From Acanthosepion pharaonis (Eukaryota; Mollusca; Cephalopoda; Sepiida; Sepiidae): a DNA stretch of 64,000 nucleotides. Positions 1 through 10,854 of the stretch are shown here, in pieces. The DNA lies in assembly GCA_903632075.3 (NCBI GenBank), contig CAHIKZ030002090.1:3224501-3288500 (forward strand), read 5' to 3'. A model generated the notes under the pieces. It saw only the letters and a list, made by a program, of their open reading frames with translations. It did not search any database and was not told where the DNA came from. How positions within the stretch are numbered: position 1 is the first letter of the stretch; the number at the start of each line of letters is the position of its first letter. The translations under genes were made by a program, and so were the position numbers.

Positions 1-100
1 CAAATGGAAATACTATGTGACAAACACCAAAGTTCTGGAAAGAGCCAACAGTCAAAGCATTGAATCACTGATCATGAAATAGTCTTCAATGGTCAGAATT

Positions 101-514
101 GGTTTGGTTCACAGTATATCAATCTCAATGGGTTATTTTATGCCAACAAAATTTTTATTGCTGGTAATATTTTTTTTCAAACCTGTATTGCTAGTAATAT
201 TTTTGGGCCTAAAATATATTGCTGATAATAATGTATATATATATATATATATTTTACAAAATATTTCTGCTATTAAAACCTATTTTTAAACTTTCATAGT
301 GTTTTGACCCCATTTTGGGGGGGGGGGTAACTATTTGTACATAGTTGGAAACCTAACAGGTGCCACCACCCTGGGTCAGGGTGGACTTGGGAACACCAGC
401 AATTAAGAGGTGGTTCCATGCTCCTCAAAACCTCCTGATCAGAGGCCTTGCTGTTGGATGTAGTTTATTGTCTTACCCAGAATGTGGATGTAGTTTATTT
501 TCATACCCAGGACG
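101..514 (+). repeat. DR1 dispersed repeat, copy 1
   Basis: First of four copies of a roughly 410-bp repeat found in this window, all in this orientation (others near 58958, 62755 and 63640). It opens with ggtttggtt and 'atatcaatctcaatgggtt', then has slipped copies of 'attgctggtaatattttt', a (TA)n run at 234-253, the motif 'ttcatagtgttttgacccc' and an 11-G run at 317-327. Next comes a GC-richer block ('gtggacttgggaacaccagc', 'cctcctgatcagaggcc'), and finally two copies of a roughly 30-bp unit starting 'ggatgtagtttatt' and ending 'acccaggacg'. Read on the minus strand, its end resembles the tail of the 5S-derived SINE. It encodes nothing convincing. Confidence 0.8.
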
Positions 515-658
515 TTCAATAGTCAGGACATTACATATATATATTATGCAAAAATGAAAATAACGCTGACATTTCATTTTAACAGATATATTTACCAAAA
601 TTACACAAAAATATCTTGAAATAATAAAAAGTAAATTTATTCAATAAAATTGCCATTG

Positions 659-1257
659 GCTTTAACCATCACTTCCAGATGACTTCAGAATTTCCTGCAA
701 CTTTTCTGGGTGGTAGCCTTCTTTAAGTTGGCGAATGCTGCCATAATCTTCAAATGGCATCAGTTCATCTTTGGTATTACAAGGAGTTTTGTTGGTCTCT
801 GGCTCAACTGTACCCCACACATAATAATCAAGGTGGTTGCAGCCTGGTGAGTTAGGTAGCCAGATGTAAGGGGTGATGAGGTTGCAGAAATTGTCTGATA
901 ATCCATGACTGGGTCCTCTTGATTGTGTGGCATTGTGCAGAATCCTGTTTCTAGACATGTCTTCCAGCATCCATCCTCTTGACCCAGGGCAGTACCACCC
1001 CCTCAAGGCACTTATGTAAGCCTCTGTGTTGAGTCTGAGGCCCTCACAAACAAATTTGGAAGTTCTTAGAACAATCAGGGTGGGTTTTCTGAGTTGCCAT
1101 ACCATTCATAATCACCATTATTCAACTATTCGAATCCTCCCACCCTCCTTCGATTAACACCCAAACACTCTGAAATGTTCGTATTGGAGATTCCAGTGTG
1201 AATGCCAAGCACTACAGCATGTTGTTTGCAAATTTCTGGTTTGAATTGCATCATGGT
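659..1257 (-). pseudogene. mariner/Tc1-superfamily transposase relic
   Basis: Degenerate minus-strand DDE transposase, the enzyme that cuts and pastes an inverted-repeat DNA transposon. The start region (near 1257) carries an N-terminal helix-turn-helix-like stretch ('ISECLGVNRRRVGG'). Around 900-1060 'GLRLNTEAYISAL' resembles the catalytic core. Near 830-860 the C-terminal signature reads WLPNSPGCNHLDYYVWG, followed by 'ETNKTPCNTKDELM'. Family members usually have Asp where this copy has Gly after NSP, and the copy also has frame breaks and a missing middle, so it is dead. Assignment to the DD(E/D) mariner group is from remembered motifs. Clear terminal inverted repeats were not found. Confidence 0.85.
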
Positions 1258-1378
1258 GCTTTTTTTCTCAAAGACGGTGCCCAACTGACCATACTATACT
1301 GTGCAGTTAACAAGATCAAAAACAATCTATGTGCCTGCATGAAATCAAAAATCTAAAATGGTGAAAATTTACCTATTG

Positions 1379-1381
<3 letters not shown>

Positions 1382-1416
<35 letters not shown>

Positions 1417-1540
1417 TTTATTCCATAAATATAGCACACCTTAAGAGTATATTATATATATATATATATATAGGAGCACTTTATTCCATAAATATAGCAC
1501 ACCTTAAGAATATATTTCTTATATGTGTGTGTGTGTGTGT
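1382..1540. repeat. TA/TG microsatellites with a duplicated 33-bp unit
   Basis: (TA)n occupies 1382-1413 and again about 1451-1472. Each run is followed by the same 33-bp sequence, beginning 'cactttattccataaata' and ending 'caccttaaga', at 1414-1446 and 1478-1510. A (TG)n run lies at about 1524-1540. The arrangement is a two-copy tandem repeat of unit plus microsatellite. Confidence 0.85.
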
Positions 1541-2325
1541 AGACTATTGACAGAATTGATTCATGCCTTTCCTAAGTTAATTTTAACTGTCAATCATCAT
1601 TTTGCTCTGTTTATAATGTTCATGTACTTGTAGAAGTTTAGAGAGTTTTTTTTTAACAAAATACATAAATTCATTAGATCATTATTCAGTCATCAAAATA
1701 CTTTCTTTGGATTTCAATAAACTTCTATTACTTTACAGCTATACTGTATTCAGTTGTAAATTCCAGTTATTTATATAATGAATTCTGTAAAGAAATTTTT
1801 TTGATTGACTTTAACTTATATACTGACTATTCAAGATTTCAGGAGTAGAGAATATTCAGCATGTTGAAGAACTTCCCATCCAAACTCCTGTATCACTCGA
1901 TACAAAAATAGCAGACAGTATCATGTAGCAAAGTAAATGATGTTTGATTTACTCTGAACATACACTCATTACAATCATAAATCATTACATGCTAGCAGTG
2001 AGATTTTCTAGTTCAACTGGCAAAGCAGTTGAAATGGATAACAAAACTTCTTGATGAAAAGAGATGTTATCTTGAACTTCACCAAGACTATTCTTTATTG
2101 CCAATACATCCCATGGACTGAATCAGCGACTATTATTGTTGTTTTTTTCCAACCCATCCCACAGATTGAATGAGACTATTATTTATTTCCGATCCATCCC
2201 ATGGACTGATGGACTAAATTGGCATGAAGAAAAAGCAACTATAATTACAAAAGAATGTAGGAGAGTATTGGCCTAACCCACTTCCCTAAAATCCGTATTT
2301 CAATGAAAAGACATCTGAATAATTA
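1541..2325. other. AT-rich DNA, nothing recognised
   Basis: Only small sequence echoes are seen, such as 'catcccatggactga' repeated at about 2127 and 2197 with a diverged copy between them. No open reading frame of note, no recognised repeat family. Confidence 0.5.
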
Positions 2326-2329
2326 CTTT

Positions 2330-2525
2330 GGGAAGGAGCTTGTGCTAAGAACATAGTCTATAGTGAAAGTTTTTATGATCAGTTGTTTATGCAAAAAGTA
2401 GGGACCACACTATACACAAATAATTTCTTTGAAGAGCTTAAGAATCATGAATTTTTGGTAACCTTTTGCACTATACACCGGTAAATATTTTCTGGAGAGG
2501 GTTAAAATTCATGCAAAAAATTCAG
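2330..2525 (+). mobile_element. fragment related to the MITE-like element at 7.2-7.9 kb
   Basis: The stretch with 'ttgcactatacaccggtaaa' and 'gggttaaaattcatgca' is the reverse complement, with modest divergence, of about 7765-7925 ('tgcatgaattttaaccc', 'tttacctgtgtatagtgca'). The 'aaagtttttatgatcag...gtttatgcaaaaa' part also matches. It is a partial copy of the same non-coding dispersed element, in opposite orientation. Confidence 0.7.
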
Positions 2526-3170
2526 CAGTTACACTACACAGGAAATCAACATTTACATGAGCAAGTATGCTATTCATCATCATCTTGTAAGATTTTAAAA
2601 AATACTTGCCAAAAATTAATAATGTTAAATAATAATAATAAATTAAATCTAAATTATGTTACTACAATTAGTGTACATAAAAAAATTAAAAAAAAAAAAC
2701 AAAAAAACATTTGCTCTGGTTTTAAAATAATTAGCAAAAGTTTATTCCTAATAAAATCTGTATGTTTGTAAAATTTGCTTTAAAATCTTTTATAAGATGG
2801 ATATAAATTACTATTGAAGAAAAAAGAATTTATACTACATCAATGAATAATACATAGTTTCCTTAATGTTTTTTACAGAGGGATGGCTGGGACGAATTAA
2901 TATAAATAGATTCCAACACCTTCAAATTAAATTCTGAGTGCAGCTTGCTCAGTACCGAGAAAAATACAAATAAAACAATATAAGAACAATGAAATATTAA
3001 AAAAATACTTCCTATCAAAATTTGAAAGTAAGCAAGCCAAAAATCTTACTTTCTCTTAGTGACAGCCACTCAAGCAACAAACTCCTTGCCCTCTGTTATC
3101 TTTTGGATATTGATTATATACATATACAATAGTTTCTTTTTATATTTCTTTATAATATATTTAATAGTAA
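2526..3170. other. AT-rich DNA, nothing recognised
   Basis: A-rich and AAT-rich simple sequence near 2625-2710. The 101-codon frame at 2466-2771 is lysine/asparagine-rich low complexity and starts inside a repeat, so it is not taken as a gene. Confidence 0.5.
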
Positions 3171-3175
3171 AGCAA

Positions 3176-3645
3176 TGGCAGCATGGAGGAGTAATGGATT
3201 ATGACTAGGATTGAGGAATCAGAGAGCAGAGTTTGAATTCCAGTCAAGTTTGTAACATTCACTTATATGCTAATACCCCTGAGAAAGTTATGAATCCATT
3301 TCATCTCTCCCTAATTATGGGTAACTAGTAGGACAGACTGGGTTCTATAGCCTTGGCTGGTTATTGGTCTAGGAGAACAACAACTCTGAATTCAAATCCA
3401 ATGCTGAAATCCCTAAGACAATCTAATGTCATGTTCAATTTTGTTCTAGCAACTCCTGCGATGACCCTGGTGCCAAGCTGTTTTGGCCTCTGCCTTTCCC
3501 TTGGACAACATCAGTGGTATGGAAAAGTGAGATATGCTGCATAGGCAACTGCTGATCTCTCATAAAAACCCTTCCCAGGCATGCACCCTGGAGGAGGCAT
3601 TACTCTTCAGGTACTGATCCATGGTCACTCAAGACGAATGGATGA
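3176..3645 (+). mobile_element. SINE-A (tRNA-derived), long copy
   Basis: Member of a SINE family seen repeatedly here. It opens with a tRNA-like head 'ggcagcatggaggagtaatgg' split over an A-box-like part and a B-box-like 'agagtttgaattccag'. The conserved body reads 'acattcacttatatgctaa...tgagaaagttatgaatcca...tatgggtaactagtagg', then 'cttggctggttattggtct' and 'agaacaacaactctgaatt'. From about 3448 a second module follows ('tttcccttggacaacatca' to 'ccatggtcactcaagacga'). That module may be a tail variant or a second fused repeat. Confidence 0.7.
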
Positions 3646-3649
3646 AATT

Positions 3650-5495
3650 ACAACAAAAAAACAAAACAAAAAACAACAAAACAACAAGACAAAAACAACA
3701 AAACAAAAAAAATTGCAACAACCAATAATACAATATGTAAATAGAAGATAATACTGTTATAGCAAATGGTTTTATGTAACATGGAAATGACAATACTGAT
3801 GCTCCTGCTGCTTGCAGACATAACAATAAAGTACTGATACTGAAGAAAGATAGTGAGATTTCTTTGAGGGAAAACAAGAAAAAAAATTCAATTCTTGAAA
3901 CCAACAACAAAAGGCATCTATTCTGTGATAAGTGCTAGACATAAATGCATGAAGCAGCTGCTAAGAGTCTCTCTGAATGGACAGGACAGAGAATGAAAAT
4001 ACTAATTTAAAAAAAAAAAAAAAAAAAAATGTACACAAGGTGGAATATACAGTGGACAGAGTGGAAGGTAAGCCAAAATAAGAAAGTAAGTGTGTTGGTT
4101 GTAGCATTAGAAACAGGCAGGTAGAAACCAGGTGGCTATGAAAGTAGAGATGCAGAGGCACTGGTAAGGAAGTAGAAGCTGTCACTAGAGGGTGGTGGTA
4201 GAAGAATTAGAATAAAAAAAAAACAAAAAAACAGGCTGTGTTTCGGAAATAGTGAGAGTTGTTATGGCAAATTTAAGAGTAAAAAAATACTAAAAAAGAT
4301 TAGCTAAAGCATGATAAGAAAATAAATGCAACTAAATAAAGAAATGGTTAAATCTCTCTCTGAATTCCTCGGGTCATCATTTTTTAAATCCGAACTAAGA
4401 TCCTCATCTTATTGTCACAACATTTTACCTGTTATGTCCTCTGGCTTTTTCAGGTGCCATTCAGGTAATTTTGAACTGTACTCTATAATTAATCTACTAT
4501 TCGATTATTCTTGTTCTGCTGTCCATATCTCATGATATCTCACCTTTAATTTTTTTTTAAGTTCTGCTTAGTTATTCCTCATCCTGTTTCCGGTGTCAGA
4601 GTTAACTACTTAACCCCAGGATTGAACTATTGAACAATTACTATGCTGTCAAAAATTCAGCAGCAACATTAAGAGAAGTGGGAGATGAAGGAGGTCAAGC
4701 ATCACAGAAAGTCAACAGTAGGCAAGCAATAAGATCCTTTGGTTTAAGGCTGCCAGATCTAGATTCAGTGAGAAAACCTAAAGGATTCAAGTGCTGCTTT
4801 GTAAATAAATAATATTGACTACTTCTTTATGATGAAAAATTTGGCATTTACTGACCAAGCAGCAAGTTCGACTTGAGTTATGCTTTTCTTCCCTTCCTAG
4901 CTATTGGACTTGTTCTCATCTATTTATAAGAAAACATTCAGTATTCACTAGCCAAACAGCCAGTACTACTTTTGGTTGAAATTTATAAAATCCTATTAAA
5001 GCCATCTGGAAAATAGGTTTCTCATGTTCACTATTATTGATGAGGGCTTTCTCCGAAGCATTTTGTTTGGTGCAGTGTGGAATGTGAATATTGTGAAGTT
5101 GGATTGTTTTATTCTAATGAACTGTTTTGGCAAGACATTGCATAATTTGGATATATAAGAAATGGTCTTACCATTTTCACTTTGTTTTTTTTTATGTAGT
5201 TTATTGTAATGGTGTTACACTTTTATGTTGACTAATGTCTTAGAAAGAGGTTTTGTGTTTTGTCTTTATTATTACAATTTATAATCAGCATCTTAATTAT
5301 GTCATTCCCTATGGATTACATATGCTATCCATTTTTGTTGTTGCTACTGCTGAAAGTCATATGGTTTCTGTTATATGTTACAGTCCTTTGTGATTCTGTA
5401 GCATCAGTTTCCAAGGTTTGAAAAAGGATGGTCCTCACTAAGACCTACATGATTCACTTACTCAAAACCATAAATAATGTAAATAATGGTTAAAC
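3650..5495. other. non-coding AT-rich DNA with simple repeats
   Basis: Holds a CAAAA/ACAACA-rich tract at about 3650-3715, a poly-A run at 4008-4029 and shorter A runs near 4215 and 4275. Short frames at 3629-3910, 3961-4185, 4326-4535 and 4630-4812 show no recognisable domain and no splice or family context. Nothing else identified. Confidence 0.45.
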
Positions 5496-5504
5496 CTCTG
5501 TTTG

Positions 5505-5896
5505 GTTGATTGATGGATTGATTAATTCATTTTTTATGGCTTATCAACCTTTTAAAGACAGAAAATTTTTTAGACTGTAAGAAATCTTTTTTGGTGGGGG
5601 GATAATGTTTTAGTGATACTTGTCTTACGAATTAACCCATAGCTGGGGAAGAAGTGGATTCATAGCTTTGCCAATGGTATTTGTACATAAGTAAATATAC
5701 CAAACCCAACAGGAATTGGAACTCGTCTCTTTGAATAACAATTCTGAGTCATTATCCATTACACCACCAGCACACCGAAGCTTACAGCACCACATATTCC
5801 TAAGTGGTTACCCATCTAGGTACTGACCAGGTTTAATCTTGCTTAACTTCAGTGATCATATGGAAACCAGTAGTTCAACATGATATGGTTGTAAGT
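5505..5896 (-). mobile_element. 5S rRNA-derived SINE, copy 1
   Basis: Read on the minus strand, 5896 to about 5780 is a diverged 5S rRNA: 'actgaagttaagcaag', 'cagtacctagatgggtaacc' and the 3' end 'gtggtgctgtaag'. It spans about 117 nt, close to the canonical 120. Then comes a tRNA-like part with 'ggtggtgtaatggataatg' (A-box-like) and 'gagttccaattcct' (B-box-like, complement of 5711-5723). A body follows with 'tatgggttaattcgtaaga', then the 3' tail 'aaaggttgataagccataaa'. The 5S part would carry an internal Pol III promoter. It is a retroposed copy, not a functional rRNA gene, judged by divergence and the fused body. Confidence 0.85.
5780..5896 (-). pseudogene. 5S rRNA-like head of the SINE
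   Basis: Core 5S segment within the SINE. The conserved 5S blocks around the internal control region are visible on the minus strand, but many positions differ, including in the terminal stem. Recorded separately because it could be called by an rRNA finder. Confidence 0.8.
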
Positions 5897-6129
5897 AAAA
5901 CAGGGATAAATGTAAGAAGTGAAGCACACATTTTTCTAACGTCAACGTAGGAAATATCTGTCTTTTTTTTTTTTTCTCCCAGATCCTACTTTAAGTCACT
6001 CTTATTGAAAATCTTCATTCTGGCTTAGCTATGTAGATAACAAATGTATACTTCAGGATCATCATCAGGTGAATATACAGGTTCTGTTTGACTATGAACG
6101 CAATCATCTAATAAATGCATGCACGTGTG

Positions 6130-6250
6130 TATAGTGTAATGACTAATGATGCAGAAAGTCATATTGGTGATCCAAATTCAAATTCTGGTCTCATTCTGTG
6201 CCAGTAAGTGACAATGAGAGAGTAACTATGCAGGCAACATCTACCAAGTG
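6130..6250 (+). mobile_element. SINE-A fragment
   Basis: Contains 'gtatagtgtaatgactaatg' followed by 'ccaaattcaaattctggtc' and 'gccagtaagtgacaatgag'. This is the tRNA-like head and first part of the body of SINE-A, truncated after about 110 bases. The rest of 5900-6390 holds a poly-T run (about 5963-5976) and nothing recognised. Confidence 0.55.
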
Positions 6251-6394
6251 TTCCAAGAAACAGAACTCAAAATAAACCTTTCCAAAACAAGACCAATGAT
6301 ATAGCAGTGGAATAAAAACAATGATGGCACACATCCTGAATCTGTTATAAAAATTCAGGATGTGAATTTAGTAAACACCAAACATTTCAAATTT

Positions 6395-7085
6395 TTTCAA
6401 AAATCATCTTACCCCAAACAAGATGATAATGCCACTAAAATGCAATGGGTTACTGTGAGTGACAGAGAATGAAAATACTTTAGTGAGGAGAAAGGACAAT
6501 AAAAGAACATGAAATTAGAAGATAGATAATTAGCATTGCATTAAATTTTTAAGATTATAGGTGACAGGGAAGAAGAAACCAGAAGAGTTCCACAGGCGAG
6601 AAGTGCAAGAAAGAAAACTTGTAGAATAGAACATAAGGTTACATCTAGCTAGTTCTACCATAAAACAGTAAGGCCAATCTAGTGGTATGCTTAAATTCAT
6701 GCAGTCAAGGCAAAAGCTCATCAGAAGAATTAGCATGAAAATATTTATGGAAGCCACCACATGGTGGTGTGAAAGTGACTGAAGTTGAAAAGCCAGGTCA
6801 AGGTTGATTACATTCTTTGGATTTTGTCAAGAATCTCAAGGTGCAAAAAGTTGCTCTCCTGGAGGTTAGCATCAGCCATACTGATAGAATGCAGAAAAGG
6901 TTCTCTATGGCAATTAAATGATAGCAATTTTGCTTTGGAAGTATTAAAATTTAAAGCCATCCTTGTCCCAGTTAACCATTGATTAAAAGTCCTTTTCAAG
7001 AGTATCTGGCATTTTTAATTTGTCAAACTAAGAGAGGAGTAAATAGTTGTGACATTAGCAAAAATGTCTAGGTAGGAATTATCTT
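6395..7085 (-). pseudogene. LINE-A reverse transcriptase C-terminal relic
   Basis: 3' part of a jockey/CR1-like non-LTR retrotransposon. On the minus strand the segment near 6990-6810 contains 'FNTSKAKLLSFNCHREP' and 'SISMADANLQES', the region just after the polymerase palm in this family. Near 6760-6535 comes 'FYSTSFLSCTSRLWNSSG' and 'VTYNLKNL', the family's C-terminal end. The copy is 5'-truncated, frame-broken and lacks the middle of the domain. The 3' untranslated end shows the family motif related to 'ttcaccccaagcaa' (here diverged, about 6404-6420). Confidence 0.85.
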
Positions 7086-7224
7086 GGTGTATTTATTATA
7101 AATTTAGTATCGGAGATAAAGAAATTGAACATAGAATAGGCTGTGCCAGAGGTAGTTTCAACCAACACCACAAACTTCTACGAAAACTGGATGCCAATTT
7201 AAAAAGTAGATAAGTCCACATACC

Positions 7225-7935
7225 ATATATACTCATGTATGAGCTTACTTCATGTATAGTGCAAACCCCTGTACTTTGGTTTTGTGAAAAACCTAGATTT
7301 TTTATCCTATAGCTCATTTATAATGTGATCCTCAGCTTCCAAGCAACACTTCATTCTTTATTGTACAAATCTACCTCTCAAAATGGTGAGAAAAAAAAAA
7401 CATTTACCATAAAATATCTGATAGAAAGATTTAGATACCATGCTTTTCTTCAATGCCTGACTATGGCAGCTCCTTTAATCAGGGCCTCCCTCCTACATAA
7501 GCCTAAGTTTCTTCCATTTTACATGAAGATCAAAACCTTATCCACTATGTTTGTTACGTAAAGTTAACAAATACTTTATGTAAATGAAGAATTAATAGAT
7601 TTTTTCCATTTCAAATTTGCATACATCTTTGTTTCTTAGTGAAGAACATTCTACTGTCCACATAGCAATAGAAAGAAAGAATCTCGGCTATGGGAGGCAG
7701 ATTAAAAGATTACCTGTAAAGGTTAGGTAAAGGAATCGTGAGAATGTGGGCCTACCAGATAGGTTACAGTTATTGAAAATGCATGAATTTTAACCCTTCC
7801 AGAAAAGATTTACCTGTGTATAGTGCAACTGGTCACCAAAAATGCATAATTCTTTTAAATCTCTTCAAACATTTTGGCATAAAAAAAATGTTCATAAAAA
7901 CTTGCACTATACTGAAATTGTTGTACAAGAGTAAG
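7225..7935. mobile_element. MITE-like element with imperfect ~45-bp terminal inverted repeats
   Basis: Left end 'tatatactcatgtatgagc...catgtatagtgcaaac' and the complement of the right end '(c)acttactcttgtacaac...cagtatagtgcaag' pair imperfectly over about 45 bases. Internal sequence is non-coding for any known domain; frames at 7096-7317 and 7325-7561 look accidental. Part of it recurs inverted at 2.33-2.53 kb, which supports a dispersed element. Probably a non-autonomous DNA transposon; superfamily not assignable. Confidence 0.55.
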
Positions 7936-7944
7936 TGTCGTTGC

Positions 7945-9435
7945 TGACACTGTGGTTCGAAACTAGATCACCAGTGAGCAACACAGCTCATTCCATTATT
8001 AAATAGATCATGTGATCATAAAGGAAGTGAATAAATAGGAAGTAGTGTGATGACTATACAATCATTGTTTACTTTCTTGTCTACCCACTATTGGTATACG
8101 TTCACTATCTACTCTACTATGATATGGATTATGATTCTATTCTCTACTGATCATTATACCATTTGGCAATTACTATCTGAAAAGTATTACCAGTGCGAAT
8201 ATATTGGAAGATGTAAGTGCTAGTACCAGAATTTACGAAGTCTCAACTACGACGAGAATTTTTGAAGTTATAACGAGTTTTCGTTTGACATAACAAAAGA
8301 ATAAGATTACCTCCTCAGTTATCCATTGAAACTGCAATCCACTGAAATAAGAAAAGAAGCCAGTCCCCACCGCGGACCATTTAAAGATAGTTCATGCATC
8401 AGATTGGTTGTTACAAACATCCAATCTGAGGTGCGGAATATGTGGTCTTTCTTCGTCTAATTCTTTAAAATGGCCAGAGTAGCTGTTAGCATTTAATTGT
8501 GAGGGGGAATCAGGGGTTGATCTCCCCTGATTGGGTCGATTTGGTGATGGGGATTATGATGTTGAAAGACCCAAAATTCCCTGATGAACCAAGTCAAAAC
8601 ATCACTGACGACCCCCTTGGGCGCCTACTTAAGAATGAACAAGCAATGATATCCAACATCACAAAAGTGGTGACGAGGATTTGCAAGGAATCATAAAAGA
8701 AGTACATACAGTACTTATATGGGTTGTCTGTGAAAATCTCTGTACTCAAGTATACACCATATTTGGAAAATCAACACAACACAATCTTTCCATAAACCAT
8801 TTGGTCTCATGCTGCAGTAAGATTAATACAGTAAATATTATGAAGGACAAATAGGACAGGAGAAAGCGCACAAAAATGACAGGAATGGAAAAATGATTAT
8901 CAATTCATGATGTTTTTATTACTTTACTTTTCTTTCTCTCCAGCGTCACACTTTCCTTTCCTTTCCTGTCCACATGAGAATCTTAGTTCTCTCATCACAA
9001 ATATGTTAGATGTGATTAATTCGGTGTTAAATTATATAAAGTATTTAATTCACAAAGTTAATTAAATGTAATAAGACTGTCACTTTTTCAACTTTTGTCT
9101 TAGGAGCTGCATACAAGGGAGGAGACTTAATAATGGGTTGGGTGGAATTTTTCTCAATAAGCAATAATTGGCTAGGGGCCACAAATTCATTTAAAGTTTT
9201 AAAATTTCAGAATTTAAGTAAAGAAGCATTTTTTTTAAAACAATTATGTTTATCAAGGAATGGAATGTGGTATTTCTGGAAAGAATAAGTAATAACAATG
9301 GAACAACTTTTTTAAACAATCACAAATGTATGCAAGTAAAGCTGGAACCAACTATAACTATTATGGTTTCCTCTTTGAGCTCTGGGGGGTAAAGTGCAAA
9401 GTTAATAAGGGGGAATAGTTTTAATATATTCAGGA
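7945..9435. other. unassigned region, possible LTR-like block at ~8340-8560
   Basis: More base-balanced than its surroundings, with 'aaagaagccagtccccac', 'cgcggaccatttaaag' and a near-palindromic 'atcaggggttgatctcccctgat' split around 8508-8530. A 65-codon frame at 8499-8696 has no recognisable domain. The base composition and 'gttacaaacatccaatc' suggest an old LTR or DNA transposon, but I could not place TG...CA ends or a target duplication. The rest (8700-9435) is featureless AT-rich DNA. Confidence 0.3.
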
Positions 9436-9439
9436 GTGG

Positions 9440-10850
9440 GTTCAGAAAATTTACTTTTAAAAAGAGACAAAATAAAGTAGAGAGAAAAAATAAAAAGAAG
9501 AAGAGAGAAAAAATAAAAAGAAGAAGAGAGAAAAAATAAAAAGAAGAAGAGAGAAAAAATAAAAAGAAGAAGAGAGAAAAAATAAAAAGAAGAAGAGAGA
9601 AAAAATAAAAAGAAGAAGAGAGAAAAAATAAAAAGAAGAAGAGAGAAAAAATAAAAAGAAGAAGAGAGAAAAAATAAAAAGAAGAAGAGAGAAAAAATAA
9701 AAAGAAGAAGAGAGAAAAAATAAAAAAAAGAAGAAGAAGAAAAAAAAAAAGAAAAAAGAGAAAAACAAAAAGAAGAAAGAAAAGAAAAAAAAAAAACAAA
9801 AGAAAAAGAATAAAAAATAGCAAGAGACAAAATAAAGACAAGACAAAATAGAGACAAAAGAAAGAAGAGAAACAAAAACAAAAAGAAAAGAGACAAAATG
9901 AAGAGAGACTGACAAAATAAAGTAGAGAGACAAAATAAAGAGAGAAAAAAATAAAGAAAAAATAACTAGAGACAAAATAAAGTAGAGAGAAAAAATAAAG
10001 AAGAGCGAAAAAATAAAGACAAAAATAAAGACAAAAATAAAAGAAGAGAGACAAAATAAAAGAGAGACAAAAATAAAAGAAAAAATAAAAAAAAAAATAA
10101 CTAGAGAAGAAATAAGGAAGGGAGAAGAAATAAGGAAGGGAGAAGAAATAAGGAAGGGAGAAGAAATAAGGAAGGGAGAAGAAATAAGGAAGGGAGAAGA
10201 AATAAGGAAAAAAATAACAAGAGACAAAATAGACAAAAATAAAAAGAAGAGAGACAAAAATAAAAAGAAAAAATAAGGAAGAGAGAAAAAATAAGGAAGA
10301 GGGAAAAAATAAGGTACAGAGAAAATATAACAAGAGACAAAATAGACAAAATTAAGTAGAGAGACAAAAATAAAAAAAAGAGAGACAAAAATAAAAAAAA
10401 GAGAGACAAAAATAAAAAAAAGAGAGACAAAAATAAAAAAAGAGAGACAAAAATAAAAAAAGAGAGACAAAAATAAAAAAAGAGAGAAAAATAAAAAAGA
10501 GAGAAAAATAAAAAAGAGAAAAATAAAAAAGAGAGAAAAATAAAAAAGAGAAAAATAAAAAAGAGAGACAGACAAAATAAAGAGAAGAAATAAGGAAGAG
10601 AGAAGAAATAAGGAAAGGACAAAAAATAAAGAAAAATAACAAGAGACAAAATAGACAAAATAAAGTAGAGAGACAAAAATAAAGAAGAGAGACAAAAAAA
10701 TAAGGGAGAGACAAAAAAATAAGGAAGAGAGAAAAAATAAAGAAAAAAAATAACAAGAGACAAAATAAAAAGAAAAGAGACAAAAATAAAAAGAAAAGAG
10801 ACAAAAATAAAAAGAAAAGAGACAAAAATAAAAAGAAAAGAGGCAAAAAA
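9440..10850. repeat. 1.4-kb purine-rich minisatellite complex
   Basis: The plus strand is almost all A and G with sparse T and C. It contains nested tandem arrays. A 23-bp unit (gagagaaaaaataaaaagaa + gaa) has about ten copies at 9479-9720. An 18-bp unit (gagaagaaataaggaagg) has about six copies at 10105-10205. A unit of about 20-22 bp (agagacaaaaataaaaaa) lies at 10365-10480, and one of about 21 bp (agagacaaaaataaaaag) at 10765-10845. All the units look like variants built from 'gaga', 'caaaaataaa' and 'ggaag'. Long minus-strand frames of Phe/Leu/Ser here are compositional artefacts. Confidence 0.95.
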
Positions 10851-10854
10851 AATC

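Noticed and set aside
5780..5896. Functional 5S rRNA gene (also at 29290, 56200 and 62620)
   Set aside because: Diverged, mutually different, and each continuous with a SINE body or truncated.
9320..10846. Phe/Leu/Ser-rich minus-strand ORFs up to 412 codons
   Set aside because: Translation of the A/G-rich minisatellite; three overlapping frames are all open and all low complexity.
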